Shown: positions 25,401-36,844, counted from the stretch's first letter. The stretch is DNA of 64,000 bases from Onchocerca volvulus (GCA_000499405.2 HG738137.1:14997661-15061660); one strand, 5' to 3'. A program made the numbers and translations. The notes: generated by a model from the letters alone, not told the origin.

Positions 25401-28400
25401 TTGGTTAGCCTAAGGACAAAAAGAGTTGATATGCTTCATTTACAACGATTTTCAGGCAAAATGAATAAATAATAGACTATTTGATAAGATTAGGAAGATT
25501 GGAAAAAAAAATTAGATGAGATTGGATGAGTAATTTATAATTCATTCAGATGGATGATTTTTTTGCTACAGATTAAAACAAGAAGAAATAAATTTAGGCA
25601 TACATAAAAAAGAAAAAAAAGTCTGATTAATTAGTTATTTCTAAGATAATTAGATTTAAGATTTTTTTCAATGATAAGTTGAAAATTGGCTAGAAAAAAC
25701 GAAAAAAAAAAAGAGATATTAATAAATAAGAATGTATTGAATGAATGAGTGCATAAATTAGTTTAGTTTTCAAATTTATTCAATAAAAATTTGGTATATC
25801 AATTAAATCTATATTAATAATGTATATAGGAAAAAAAAATCAGAAATTAACTTTTTTTTTTTCAGTAAAAGAAAAAGAAAAAAATTATTAAATCATTAAT
25901 GGTATCTGATTTTTTTCATTTTTAAATCAAGATTGATGCCTTAAAATTAAGCAAAAGTTTGACAACAGGACAAGAAAAATTAAAATAAGGAATGCTTATT
26001 ATGCGTAACAAAGGAATCATTATTATTATCATTTCAGGTTTAATAAATTAGTATAAAAGAAAGTTTTAGCTTTATTAATAGGAATTTTTGTAATAGCAAC
26101 AAGATCAATATCCAAGTTATTGCTGGGATATTTTGAAAAAAAAAAACGCGTAATTTTGATCTATTAATATTAGATTGAATAGAAAAATTTCAAAAACTTT
26201 TAGTAACTTGTTTTTTTTTTTTTTTTTTTTTTTTTGGTTGTTGTTAAAAAATTTCATATTATCACTCAATCAATCAATTAATGATTTGCGGCAAAAATTT
26301 ACAAACATATGGCTGGTTTAAGTGTGGTATGAACGGATTAATAAACAAAAATTTTAGGGAGGAAGAAAGAAAGAAAAAGTTCTAACCTTTAAGCCTTGAT
26401 GATTTGCCGCAAAATTTGCAAACGTACGGCTTGAGTGCGGTATGAACGGATCGATGTTCCGCTAAATTAGACCGGAACCGGAATGCCTTACCACAAATTT
26501 CACAAATAAACGCTTTATCGGAATGAAACATATGCTGATGTTGTTGGAGTAATTTTTGGTTAGCAAAAGTTTTCGGGCATGAATTGCAAATAATATTGTG
26601 AACCTGAGATGATAAACCACTGAGAGAATTTGATTGAGTAGTTGATAAAACAATAGGAGAAGATGATAATGATGGTGATATTGTTGGTGCTATTGTTGTT
26701 GTTGCTATTGTTGCTGCTGTATTTATTGCTTTTGTTATTGTTGTTGTTGTTGTTGTTGTAGCAATAGCTATTGCTGTTGTTGTTGTTATGGATGATGATG
26801 ATGATGATGATGGTGATGAAGATGATAGTATCCGATGATGATGCTGCTGATACGGATGATGATGATGATGATAATGATGATGATGATACTGCTGATAATG
26901 ATGATTCTGTTGCTGCTGCTGCTGCTGCTGATGCTGTTGATGATGCTGCAACTGTTGAATGGAACTTATTGCTATTACTGCTGTAGCATCAAATAATTGT
27001 AGCAGTAGTAATAGTAGCAGTAGTAGTAGTATTAGTAGTAATAGCAGTATTAGTAGTAGTAGTAATAATAATAATAATACTAATAGCAACCTTACTGTCT
27101 CCGCCTTCCGGCGTTGTTGTCGTTTGTAGCACAGTATTATTACAACTATTACTACTATCACTATTACTTGGGCTATTTCGGATTGCGTTAGCAGCTGCTG
27201 TAGCTGTTGATGCAACTGCTGCAGCTGCTGTTACCGATGCATATAGTAGTAATTGTTGTTAATAATGATAATAATGATAATGCTGATGATGATGATGATG
27301 ATGATTATGATGACGATGATAATAATAATAATAATAATAATAAACTATTTTCACTCATTTTTTTTTTTTAAACAAAATATTACCATTTTAAAACTGAGTA
27401 AAGAAAGAAAATGATAAGAAAAAAGTAATTAAATAAATAAATATATATATATATAGATAGATAGAAAGAAAAAAAAAATTCCGTACAAATTTAAAACCGG
27501 TTCCTTCCTTTGTTTTCTTCGAATAAATTTCCGGATTATCAAATATGAAACAAAAAAGAAAAAAAAAAAAAGATTATTCACCAATTTTCCAAATTAGCAA
27601 TAAAATTAGTAGTACATCACCAATCGTTGTCGTCGTTGTCCATCTTTTAATGGCAATACAGTCAAAAATCTAGCAATAATCATATAGAATAATAATAATA
27701 ATAATGATGATGATGATGATGATGATGATGATAAATAATTTAGCATCACTGAAAAATTAAAAATTTTTCAAAAAAAAAAAAAAAGGAAAAAAATTTTGAT
27801 GTAAATTTTTTTTAGAAAATATGAAATTAAAAGATCAAAAAAAAAAAATTAATTAATTAATTAATTAATCAAATAAACAATTTTTCCTTTTGGGACAAAT
27901 AAAACATAAGTTTAGTGAAATGAAATCTTTTTTATTTTTAAAAATTCGAAGTCATTCCTTATTTTGAATGAAATGGGATGAAATGGGATTGCCAAGGATA
28001 GAAGAAAAAGGAAGTCCTTCTTGTTTGTTGTATATCTATCGTGTTTCCTTCCTTCCTTCCTTCCTTACAGGATTACGATGTATGTGACATACACCCACGC
28101 ATACACACCTACACACACACACACACACACACATACACACCCACACATACACACAAATACATATCAGATAATAGATATATCCCGGAGATAGATAGGTCCC
28201 CCCTCTCCTTCCTATGTAATGACAAACGGGGTGGTGACACACGGGTGACATGTTTCTCCCCTCGATGGATGTGAACAGTTTTGATGAGAGCAGAATATTG
28301 CTGATTGAAGAAGTCTTTTTCCATTTCCTATCATTTATACCCGCGGGTAACAGTCCTTTTGTCATTATACCCGCGGGTAACAGTTCGCTTGTCATTACAC

Positions 28401-30039
28401 TCGCGGGTAACAGTTCGCTTGTCATTACATCCGTAGGTAATTGTTCGTTTGTCATTAACCCGCGGGTAACAATTCGCTTGCCATTACACCCGCGGGTAAC
28501 AATTCGCTTACCATTACATCCGCGGGTAACAGTTCTTGATAACTGTGTGGGATGATGAAAAAAAAAAAATTTTGAAGGGAAATTTAATGCTATTTCTATG
28601 ATTATAGATTTCAGATTTTAAAAATAACCTTTTTTAATTATTAATTTTTCAATTCGTAGGAAAAATTGCAATTATACCTAAAGTAATTAAAATTCAAAAA
28701 TCCGAATTTTTACACTATAAAAATTATTAATTTTATTTAATGAGATCTAACTTATTTTACTTATAATTATAATTGTAAACAAAGTTATTTATAGAAAAGA
28801 TATTATAAGATTTAGATTTAAAATTCAATTTCGCAACTTTCCTTCCAGTACTATTTCATCTTATTTACAGAAAAAGTTATAAATAAATTTATTTATAAAA
28901 GATAATACATATAAAATTTTCTTGTTATTTCACAAAAAAAAAAAATCAATTTCCTCGAAAATATTTTTTGGAACAAATGAAATTATGAAAAATTTTTGTA
29001 AAAAAAAGCCATTTTTTTTCCTTTTATCAATTCATATTTCATCTTTTCTTTTTTTTTCTTCCTTTTCCAACTTTTCTTGTCACTTCTTTTTCTTTCGTAA
29101 AAATTTTTCAATTTCAAATAGAAATGTAGTCGGAATGAAAAAGACGATGAAATTTGATTGTAGTAGTAATTATTAGAAGTAAAAGTTTGAAAAAATGAAA
29201 ATGATTTAAAAGAATGAGAAAAAAGAAAGCAACTTTTTCTTTTCATTGATTAGATTTTGCAAATAAAAGAATTTTTTGACAAAATTTGAAATAAAATGAA
29301 TTTTATAAGCAAAAAAAATATTTCAAAATATTCATTCATTTTTATGCTTGCATTAATTAGAAGAATATTATGAAAGCATAGTAGTTTGTTTACAAAATTC
29401 TATTTTTAAATCATAATATGAAACATTAATATATAAATGTTCGTAATTCGAGCTATATTTAAATGTAAAAGAATTACATGCATTGATGTGAAAATTATGA
29501 TATGAGATATATTTCAACGATGATAGCAACAATTTGATAATTTACAATTTTTGATGAATTTTCTCTCCTCTTTCCCCGTTTCTTGTCCTAAAACTTTTCT
29601 TTTCCCATTCATTTGCAAACGAAATTTATACGACATGAAATTTATTTATAAAATTATTTGAATAAATTTGTTCCCCGCTTATAAATTAGAATTTAAAATT
29701 ATATAAATTTCAATGTTTTTTTCTTCCTCGTTTTTTTTTCCATCCTTCCATTTTTTTTTTCTTTGATATTTTTTTGTGAATTAAAATTGAAATTTATATA
29801 ATAATCTTTTTTTTTTAAAGTTAATAAAAATAAAAAATATGAAATTTTATATGAATTTCTATGATTTCTCTATCATTTTTTCGCGGTTTTTTTTTAAAAA
29901 TTTAATCAATACTGATGGAGAAATGCGATATTTTTAGCGGTAACCTATCATTAGCTCTTATTATTTTATACATTTTATTTTTGTATGTTTACTGCAAAGA
30001 AAGACTAATATTATTTATTTCACATGATATTAGTATCAA

Positions 30040-30072
<33 letters not shown>

Positions 30073-30111
30073 AAAAATAACAACAGTAACAATAATAATA
30101 ACAATAGCATT

Positions 30112-30143
<32 letters not shown>

Positions 30144-31397
30144 ACAACAACAACGACGACAATAACCAACAATACAACGACAACAGCAACAACAAACAAA
30201 GACAATAGCAATAGAAACTGAAATTTTTAATACTGAAAATAATTAGTAAAAAAAAACGTATAATTATTAATATTGGTAATAACAGTCATTATTTCTATTG
30301 ACATTATTATTATTATTATTATTTTTATTGATGTTATTATTATTATTGTTATTATTATTATTATTGCTATTGTTATTAATATTATTTTTCCTTAAGTAGT
30401 AATTTGTGAAAATATTTCAGAATTAGAAAAATTACTAAAAAAAAAAAAAAAAGAAATAAATTGATAAATATAAAATAAAAGATGGATTCAATTAAAATTA
30501 TCCTCCAATGTTTTCAAAATTTTTTCTTAAACAATGAAACTACTGATGATAATTTTCAAAACAATTTAACAAAATTATAAAAAAAAATAAATTGATATCA
30601 AAAAGAAAAAAAAGCCAGGTAAAAAATGAAAAAAAAATTATCAAAATTATGGGTAATGTATTCGAAAATTTTACAATTAAAAAAAAGAAAAAATCAAAGT
30701 TTTGTTGAGATTTTTTTTTTTTGTTACTTTCGGGAGTTAAAATAAAATTTCTGTTGAAATGATGAAAAAAAACAAAGCTTTCGTAGTCTCAATTTCTGTC
30801 GATTTGGCTTGGCTCATTAAGTTAGCTAGCATTTTGCTAGTAAGCCAAATAAAATGTTGGTGGGTTGGGGACACACACACAAATACAAAACAAACCGATA
30901 TTAAAGCAGATAGAATAGGATGAATGAAAATGTGAAATAAATGGTGACAGAAGAAGGAGGAAAATGAGGAAAAGCTTTTTAGTTAGTCGAGGATGGATAT
31001 TTGATAAAATATATTTGTACCAAAGATCGATACAGGCATAGGCTATTAAGCTTTATGGTAACCTTTCTTGTTTGTCTGTGAAACCGAAGCATAGCCAAGC
31101 AAGCAAGCATCATGGAAACGGGAATTGTAAAGAAGCCAAAGCCCGATAGGATAGGACAAGAAGAAAGAAGTTGGAAAATGAGGTTGTAGAAGAAGAGAAA
31201 TGATGAGATGGGATAGACTTACACAAACACAGAATTTGATTGGACTTCGAGAAAAAGCTGACGACAAACCATCGAGACCGAAGAAAAAGCTTAAAAAAAC
31301 GAACTCAGCCGTTGTTTTAACTACCATACATACAGCTGGTCTTACAACGAATCTATTTTTATAAATATTGAAAATTGAACCAATCACTACTAACTAC

Positions 31398-31468
<71 letters not shown>

Positions 31469-31562
31469 GCCATCATCTTCATCATCATCATCATCAGCCA
31501 TCATTATCATCATCATAAGCAATCACTATCATCATCATCTTCATCATCAGCAATCATTATCG

Positions 31563-31622
<60 letters not shown>

Positions 31623-31772
31623 ATATCATTACAAATTTATCAATTACTCTTTGTTTTCACGCTTTATTTAAGCTTTAGCTAAAAGACAAAAAGAAAAATT
31701 ATCGTAAGGCAAAAAAATAAAAAAAAAATAAGAAAAACTAATAAGAATAATAATAAACTTACCATATTCCAT
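10912..31772 (-). CDS. C2H2 zinc-finger protein, four fingers, low-complexity N-terminus and coiled-coil tail
   Basis: Minus-strand exons in transcript order: 31772-31763 (proposed), 27227-27096 (proposed), 26980-26387, 18342-18260, 18068-17958, 17818-17698, 12775-12566, 11485-11256, 11094-10912 (TGA). All junctions keep frame and give about 557 residues. The N-terminus is rich in Ala, Asn/Ser, Gln, His, Ser and Thr runs. Three tandem C2H2 fingers follow: C179/C182/H195/H200, C207/C210/H223/H227 and C235/C238/H251/H255, the second and third joined by a TALKPYV linker. A fourth isolated finger is C411/C414/H427/H432 (CPECGKHFRKG, then QVHMTLNH). The linker between carries LRSTSPEEES and other acidic stretches. 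The tail from about residue 470 (EIKEIKSMIGELRS, then LDTRVGRLEKQLEMALN) looks like a coiled coil. This fits a nuclear DNA-binding regulator. I do not recognise the exact orthologue. Fingers 3 and 4 are each split by a phase-1 intron at the same place. The seven 3' exons are well supported. The 10-nt first exon (ATG GAA TAT G, donor GTAAGT) and second exon rest on phase and splice signals only. Confidence 0.8.
11495..11551 (+). repeat. Short tandem repeat, GAAATTATCAGTTC x3
   Basis: Three near-copies of GAAATTATCAGTTC spaced 19-24 bases apart, in the intron just upstream of the finger-4 exon. Confidence 0.7.
12160..12520. repeat. Intronic cluster of TTCCGGAA palindromes
   Basis: In the 1.08-kb intron between the finger-4 half-exons, ATCCGGAA, TTCCGGAATG, TTCCGGAAAC and decayed forms (TTTCGGAA, TCCGGGATG) recur about ten times in 360 bases, with ATGTAATCTTCC-like spacers. 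This may be a decayed minisatellite or a cluster of ETS-like GGAA sites. The base composition differs clearly from the rest of the intron. Confidence 0.6.
16089..16192. repeat. Perfect 52-bp tandem duplication
   Basis: Two identical copies (16089-16140 and 16141-16192), each starting AACACTGAAAG, containing A13, and ending GTCATCCTTG(A). Identity down to the A-run length suggests a very recent event or an assembly duplication. Confidence 0.9.
17063..17205 (+). repeat. Degenerate GT-rich tandem repeat
   Basis: Recurring TGCGTGGGTATATGTAAATA-like units of about 20-25 bases (ATGCGTGGTATGCG, GTGGGCGTGGATACG, TGCGTGGGTGTACG, TGCGTGAGTATATG) in an otherwise AT-only region. Confidence 0.65.
19775..20095 (+). 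repeat. Degenerate tandem repeat, about 90-bp unit
   Basis: Three to four decayed copies of a unit whose core reads ACAGTATCGTGGAATATGG, followed by TAGTGTAGTTTAATGATATT and a run rich in ATT and TAAT. Cores are near 19778, 19862, 19966 and 20046. Confidence 0.6.
20940..21230. other. Lower-AT island in the large intron, function unknown
   Basis: A 290-bp patch with balanced composition. It has a 92-codon open frame on the plus strand and no recognisable domain on either strand. It could be a conserved noncoding element, an alternative first exon or promoter, or an old repeat. The open frame alone is not enough to call a gene. Confidence 0.3.
25363..25430 (+). repeat. Imperfect 35-bp tandem duplication
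   Basis: Two copies of a unit reading GGATATGTTT, then G(C/G)TTAGCCTA, then GGACAAAA. The same GCTAACCTAA motif recurs tandemly at 61895-61950. Confidence 0.6.
26280..26338 (-). pseudogene. Decayed copy of part of the zinc-finger exon
   Basis: These 59 bases resemble 26399-26453 inside the exon that encodes the fingers 2-3 linker and the start of finger 3. ATGATTTGC(G/C)GCAAAA and GGTATGAACGGAT are shared, with small indels. In the minus-strand frame matching HTALKPYVC the copy reads on to a stop codon after frameshifting, and it lacks a full Cys-Cys pair. It sits within 50-110 bases of the exon's donor. It looks like a partial tandem exon duplication that has decayed, not a used exon. Confidence 0.65.
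26650..26945 (-). repeat. Trinucleotide-repeat coding tracts (Gln, His, Ser, Thr)
   Basis: Within the large zinc-finger exon, minus-strand (CAG/CAA)n, (CAT/CAC)n, (TCA/TCT)n and (ACA/ACT)n tracts encode Q8, repeated HHHH blocks, S7 and T7. They are in frame and unbroken, but their lengths are probably polymorphic. Confidence 0.8.
26981..27095 (-). other. Proposed short intron with TAGTAG repeat
   Basis: The minus strand has a GTAAGG donor (27095 downward) after codons for PEGGD and an acceptor ATGCTACAG before 26980. The 115-bp intron is mostly (ACT/ATT)n. Reading straight through is also open in one frame but gives an implausible run of Leu/Ile, so the spliced form is preferred. Confidence 0.55.
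28089..28165. repeat. (CA)n microsatellite
   Basis: An imperfect CA/ACACAT tract next to a (CTTC)n tract at 28045-28068. Confidence 0.85.
28340..28538. repeat. 30-bp minisatellite built on CCCGCGGGTAACAG
   Basis: Seven copies start at 28340, 28370, 28400, 28430, 28459, 28489 and 28519 (period 30, once 29). The unit is CCCGCGGGTAACAG(T/A)TCG followed by CTTGTCATTACA. Each copy carries the 8-bp palindrome CCCGCGGG or a variant (CTCGCGGG, TCCGTAGG, TCCGCGGG). The minus strand stays open through most copies (MTSELLPA-type repeat), but a multiple-of-three period explains this without selection, and the single 29-base unit breaks it. Confidence 0.9.
30780..31370. other. Mixed-composition region upstream of the zinc-finger coding exons
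   Basis: Lower AT content than its surroundings, purine-rich on the plus strand, with GGCTTGGCTC, AGCCAAGCAAGCAAGC and GGGTTGGGG motifs. It lies about 400 bases inside the proposed first donor. Candidates are a promoter, enhancer or noncoding exon. Nothing specific is recognised. Confidence 0.25.
31398..31622. repeat. (CAT)n / (ATC)n microsatellite, about 225 bp
   Basis: Two long pure CAT blocks (31398-31470 and 31570-31622) separated by interrupted CATCATCTTCATCATCAGC variants. The long His/Ser open frame across it is a by-product of the repeat. Confidence 0.9.
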
Positions 31773-33773
31773 TTGTAATTCGTTAAAATACTCGAGAAGA
31801 AATTCGTATAATATTGATAATAGTAATAATAACGATAATTATTCGTAAAATACAATAATCACCATTCAAGAAAAAAAGAAAAAATAGATTGATAAATAGT
31901 TGTGATAATATCAATAAGCAATCATCGGAATAACTCGTTCCTTCTTTAATTATTTCATATTTCAATATTAATATAACATGAAATATGATAAAATTTCTTA
32001 AACGAAATAAAATGAAAAGAAAAAGAAAGATTGAAATAAAATAATTTAAAAAAAAAAAGCATTGAATATGGATCTTTTATTTTATTTTTTCTATATTTGT
32101 TTTTTTGTATTTGCTTTCCATTTTTTTTTTTTGTGGGTGAAAAGTGTTATTTCGGACGATATTAGTGGTCAGTATTCTTTTTATATAGATGTGATTTAAA
32201 AAGTTTTTTTCAAATTAGATAACGATTTACGCTTTTTTTACGTTAGAAAAAAAAGCGTGAAAGAGATAGAAAGTTAAAATGATGAGAAAAATATAGACAA
32301 TTTTATTTGAATATCTCTCAAATATCGCGGATTTTGAAAATAAAAAGCGCATAATTTATCCTATTTTCGCAAGTATACATACATATATAGATGATTATTA
32401 CAATAAGATGAAACTTCAAAATTAAGGATTTATTAATGCTAAATTTTCAGCGAATAAAATAATTCGAATAAAATTTTTCTTCACCTTTTGGTTCAAAAAA
32501 ATTTTGAAATTTCCAAGTATTTTTTTTTTTTTACACTCTTTTTTTTAACTCGTGATAGTAGGAAATTTGAAAAACTTGTTAGACAAAGGTTAGTAATACT
32601 ATTGGAACTTGAAGTATTCATGAAGAAAATTTTGATATTCTTAATTTGAATTAAATTTTTAAAAAGGAAAACATACTTCCAAATTAAACTTAATCTTTAA
32701 TCATTTATTAGTGAATTTGCTTTTCTTTTCCTTCTCTTTTCTTGTTTTTTTTTTTTTTTTGTTTTGTAAATTTATCATTTGTCAACTTATCGGGACTATC
32801 CAGGAATTATCCTGAATAATGCAGCAAAAGCCATACACCAGATACGATTATCAAAAACGCCAGACAACAACTTATCGTATTCATCCAAAATATCATTCTT
32901 TTAATCCATATCAAATGATTCAATGCTATCAATATCATCAACTATAATTCGAACACTGCCGATTTATTTATTTTTCAAGAATTTATTTATTTTAAAACAA
33001 ACTAAAATGGATAATAATAGTTGGTATGTTTTAGAGGAAACATTCCTTTACAGTATATCACCAATTTTTCAGATAACTTACATATATATCGGATATCATA
33101 CAAATATCAAAATTTTCGACTTATTAATTCATCGAAATTAAATTCCGGCTTGTTTATTCCGAATTCTGAGATATAATTCTAATTATAATTCGAATACCGC
33201 ATATCAGTTTAAATATCAAATTCCGATTTATCAATGATCAAAAAATTTTAATCTTTCTAGTCTTTTGTTTTAATTTCATTTGTTTAATTATAATTCTAGG
33301 ATACAATTCTAACTAAAAGATTTCAATCAATCCGTATTTATTTATTTTTAAAACAAACTAAAATAAAACTAATAGTAGTAATGTTTTGAAATATTCATTT
33401 GCAGTAATATCGCTAATTTTTCCGAATAATACCTATCGGATATCAAATTAAATCTTAAAATTTTCGTCTTTCCAAGATTTATACCATTAAATGATAACAT
33501 TTATTTGATAAAGTTATCTAGGCCTGAGTTTGATTTTATTTGGCCTAGAAATATCAAAGGAGGGAAATCTATTTTTGTCATACTGTGTGTACAGGGCTTT
33601 CAAAAATCGTAAAGTAAGTTAAAAGAAGGAAGAAGCGAAATAAGAGAGAAGATCAATAAATAAATAGTCGAAGAGGAATGCCTAAGCCATGGATGGTTGT
33701 TGCTTATGGTCTAGGCATCAAGCCTAACTGACGAGCCATTTACTTGTGGCCTAGGGTAATTGTGCGCTCCCAT

Positions 33774-33817
33774 GTGTGTTTGTGTATGTGTGTTTGTGTA
33801 TGTGTGTGTGTGTGTTT

Positions 33818-33886
<69 letters not shown>
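33774..33886. repeat. (GT)n microsatellite
   Basis: An imperfect then pure GT tract of about 113 bases. A complementary (CA)n tract follows at 34077-34148. Confidence 0.9.
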
Positions 33887-33888
<2 letters not shown>

Positions 33889-34076
33889 AATTGTAGGCAC
33901 AAACAATATTCAGTAGTATGGTTGGTTGATGGTTATATATCGGGAATTGAAGATTGAAAGGATGCTGGAGATAGGACAGAAGTGGGCAGAATTAGTTGTT
34001 AAGGTTTTCAATCGGAAAAAGCTTAGGCCAAATGAAGCATATTTTCTACTGATAGATTGATGGCATGGTACACCAT

Positions 34077-34148
34077 TACACCCACACAACACCCACACAC
34101 ACCTACACACACACACACACATACACACATACACACACACACACACCT
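34077..34148. repeat. (CA)n microsatellite, inverted relative to the GT tract at 33774
   Basis: CACCCACACAACACCC then (ACACAC)n with CATA interruptions. Confidence 0.85.
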
Positions 34149-34252
34149 ACGCATGCAATCACATACATAAATACAAAAATGTAATTTTTGTGAATTATTA
34201 TCATTCTGTCCTAGTTAATTTTGATTGTTTTACTTTTTTTTTTCATTTTTTT

Positions 34253-34254
<2 letters not shown>

Positions 34255-34291
<37 letters not shown>
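34255..34291 (+). repeat. A-homopolymer, about 37 bases
   Basis: An uninterrupted A run after CATTTTTTTGC. No retroposed gene body lies 5' of it. Confidence 0.85.
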
Positions 34292-34294
<3 letters not shown>

Positions 34295-36389
34295 ATTTCG
34301 ATTATGGAATAGTGATAACATAATGACAACGATTATAGAATAATCATAACATTGTGATAATGATTATAGAATAGTGATAACACACAGACACACACAAACA
34401 TACCTCTGCACATTTCTTTTTTTTTTTTTTTTCAAAATTTTTTATATGTACAATAATTTTTGTCTTGCATTTTCTTAGTTCTATAACGGCTACTACTATT
34501 ACAATTGAAAAGTTCAATAATTAGAATTTTGCTTTATTCTAGTTTTAAGTATTGAAATATCGAATCCTTTTGTATTTGCATGCTTTTTCCAATTGCATGC
34601 ATTCTGCATGATTCCTTCCTTTCTAAACTTTTACATTTCTTCCTTTCTCTTTTTCTAACATACTATTTTTCATTTCATCGAATAATATACTGATTTTCTG
34701 TATGAAAATTTTGAAATATTCTATAATATTTTGTTGTTTATATATATATATATATCTATCTGAATTTCTATCTACGTGTTATTTCCAATAAAATGCTTAT
34801 TTACAAAGAAATCAATACCATACCGCCTGAATGCTATCTGAATTTTACTCATCCATCCATTTCTCGAGATTGACGAATTTAATGGAGGATAGTGTATGGG
34901 GAAGGAAGATATGAAGAGGAAGAAGAAAGACGGAAGTTATCGTCATTTTCCTAACATTTGCAAAATCAAAATTATGCATATCACTGCTACTCTACTCTCA
35001 ACTAGGCTTATTTCTCAGTAGCTTGGCTCATTTTTAAGAATGATGTTTAGCATACATCAGTTGTGTACATAAAAATACACAAAAATGACAGGCCTAAAGC
35101 ATTGGCATTTTCTTTTTTTCCACATGCATATTTTCTAATAATTTAGTTTTAAAATAAATAAATTCAAAAATGCATTGTGTGGAATATGAAATGAGCAATA
35201 AAATAAAGTAACGTTTATTAAGTAAAAATTAAGGCCTAATATTTTTCATTTTTTATATAATTTTAATAAAAAAACAAGTTTAAATACCATAAATAAATTA
35301 TGAATTATAAAAGTGACACGCCTAATATCATTATTGTATATTTAGGTTAAACTAAGGCCTAATGATTTTTTTCAACTAATATTTCAATATATAATTTTTG
35401 AAAAAAAAAAAAAGTTGACAAATTGATTGTAAGCTTAAGATCGATATATCATATATATATATATATGCAATACAGTATAATAATTATATTTAATAAAATT
35501 ACTTATTAACATACTATACAAAGACCAATATCATTAGTGATAGATATTGGAAAAATTTTTAGATTTTAATCTGATTTAATATTTCCATGATATCGTTTTT
35601 TTTTAAAAATTTTATGGTTCTAAAATTATTGATGAAAATACATTGAAAAGATTAAGATATATTATAAGACATATTTTTAAAAATTAGAAAATTTATAAAT
35701 TTAAAACGAACAAAAAAAAAAAAAAAAATACGCGAAGATATTATTATTCTGATAAATAGATCAATTCCAATAATGCAAAAGTAACAATTTAATCAAGGAA
35801 AAATAATACAAAATGGCTTAATTACCAATTAATCATTGATTCTATATGATATTATATTTATCACAAGAGAATAGATTCCAAGTTTTCTTTTTTCGTTTTT
35901 CCCGAAAAACATATTTTATTAGACGCAGTCAGATCGCCGAATGATTTGTGGATTTATTTTTTTCTCTCTATTTATTCCTTTTTTTGCATCAATCAATTTA
36001 TATATTACTAATTAATGGGCTGATTTTAAAATGTTTACCTATTAAAACTTACCAAATGCAAAAATTTAATGAAGTATGAACAATTTAGAATAGTTTAAAC
36101 TTTTTTGTTGTTACATTTAATTTTAATTATCGAAAAGAAAAAAAAATCGTTCATAAATTATCAAATAAACCATTTTATGAATATTTGCAATATTTTATTT
36201 GCAAATATTATCCAAAATCGATGATATCATTCAAAATCAAAAATCAAATGCTTGATTTATTTAGGAATAAATTAAATGCAAAAGATTAGAAAATTATATT
36301 ATTATTACTAAATAATATTAAATGAATATTATTTAATAATAATAATAATGATATTATTATTATTATCAAATAATGTTCAATGAATATTA

Positions 36390-36441
<52 letters not shown>

Positions 36442-36536
36442 TAATATAATATAAAATTGTCTTCTGCTGGAAGGGTTGATCAGTTAATTATTACTGGTTT
36501 TTTTTTGACTTTTTCATTATATTATATATTATATTA

Positions 36537-36573
<37 letters not shown>
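36390..36573. repeat. Inverted pair of AAT and ATT microsatellites
   Basis: (AAT)n at 36390-36440 continues as ATAATATAAT to about 36456. After a 60-base spacer comes TATTATATT, then (ATT)n at 36517-36573. The arms are complementary and could form a hairpin with the spacer as loop. Confidence 0.85.
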
Positions 36574-36574
<1 letters not shown>

Positions 36575-36842
36575 GTTATCATTATCACTGCAAACGTTTA
36601 TTCCTATCGATATAATTATTTTAAAAATAATTTTGATTTATTAAAATTTTAAATGTAATAAAGGGAAAAGAAAAAATAAAGAAATGGAAATGGAAAAATT
36701 AAATTGATTCCAAATTATACGAATATATCTAATATAATTTCAGTATTTATTGGATGAATGAAAGAATGGAATAAATATCAAATAATTTAATGAAACTGTA
36801 ACAATATAATTAAATGTAAATAACTTTGATATAATGATAACG

Positions 36843-36844
<2 letters not shown>

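Larger units (their letters stand above)
18343..26386. other. 8-kb intron of the zinc-finger gene
   Basis: Mostly AT-rich sequence with (TTA)n at 20570-20690 and A/T runs. It contains a degenerate tandem repeat (19775-20095) and a lower-AT island at 20940-21230. It also holds a decayed copy of the finger-3 exon end (26280-26338). No exon was found that improves the zinc-finger reading frame. Confidence 0.5.
27228..31762. other. 5' intron of the zinc-finger gene (proposed)
   Basis: It contains (GATGAT)n near 27288 and 27707, (TTAA)n near 27850, (CTTC)n and (CA)n at 28040-28160. It also holds the CCCGCGGG minisatellite (28340-28538), (AAC)n at 30112-30148, (ATT)n at 30302-30390, a mixed-composition stretch at 30780-31370 and a long CAT/ATC repeat at 31398-31622. 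No convincing exon was found. Confidence 0.5.

Noticed and set aside
26382..27215. Reading the zinc-finger exon uninterrupted from 27215 with a long Leu/Ile stretch
   Set aside because: The Leu run is a TAGTAG repeat read in frame; a GTAAGG donor and a CTACAG acceptor remove it and keep phase.
28036..28555. Overlapping open frames on both strands through the 30-bp minisatellite
   Set aside because: Open only because the repeat period is a multiple of three; one 29-base unit breaks phase, and no domain or splice support is present.
31046..31387. 113-codon minus-strand frame upstream of the zinc-finger coding exons
   Set aside because: Low complexity, no family resemblance, and it overlaps the (CAT)n tract; no splice link to the gene.
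31368..31682. Plus-strand poly-His/poly-Ser frame
   Set aside because: Pure translation of a CAT/ATC microsatellite; no start context, conserved flank or splice signals.
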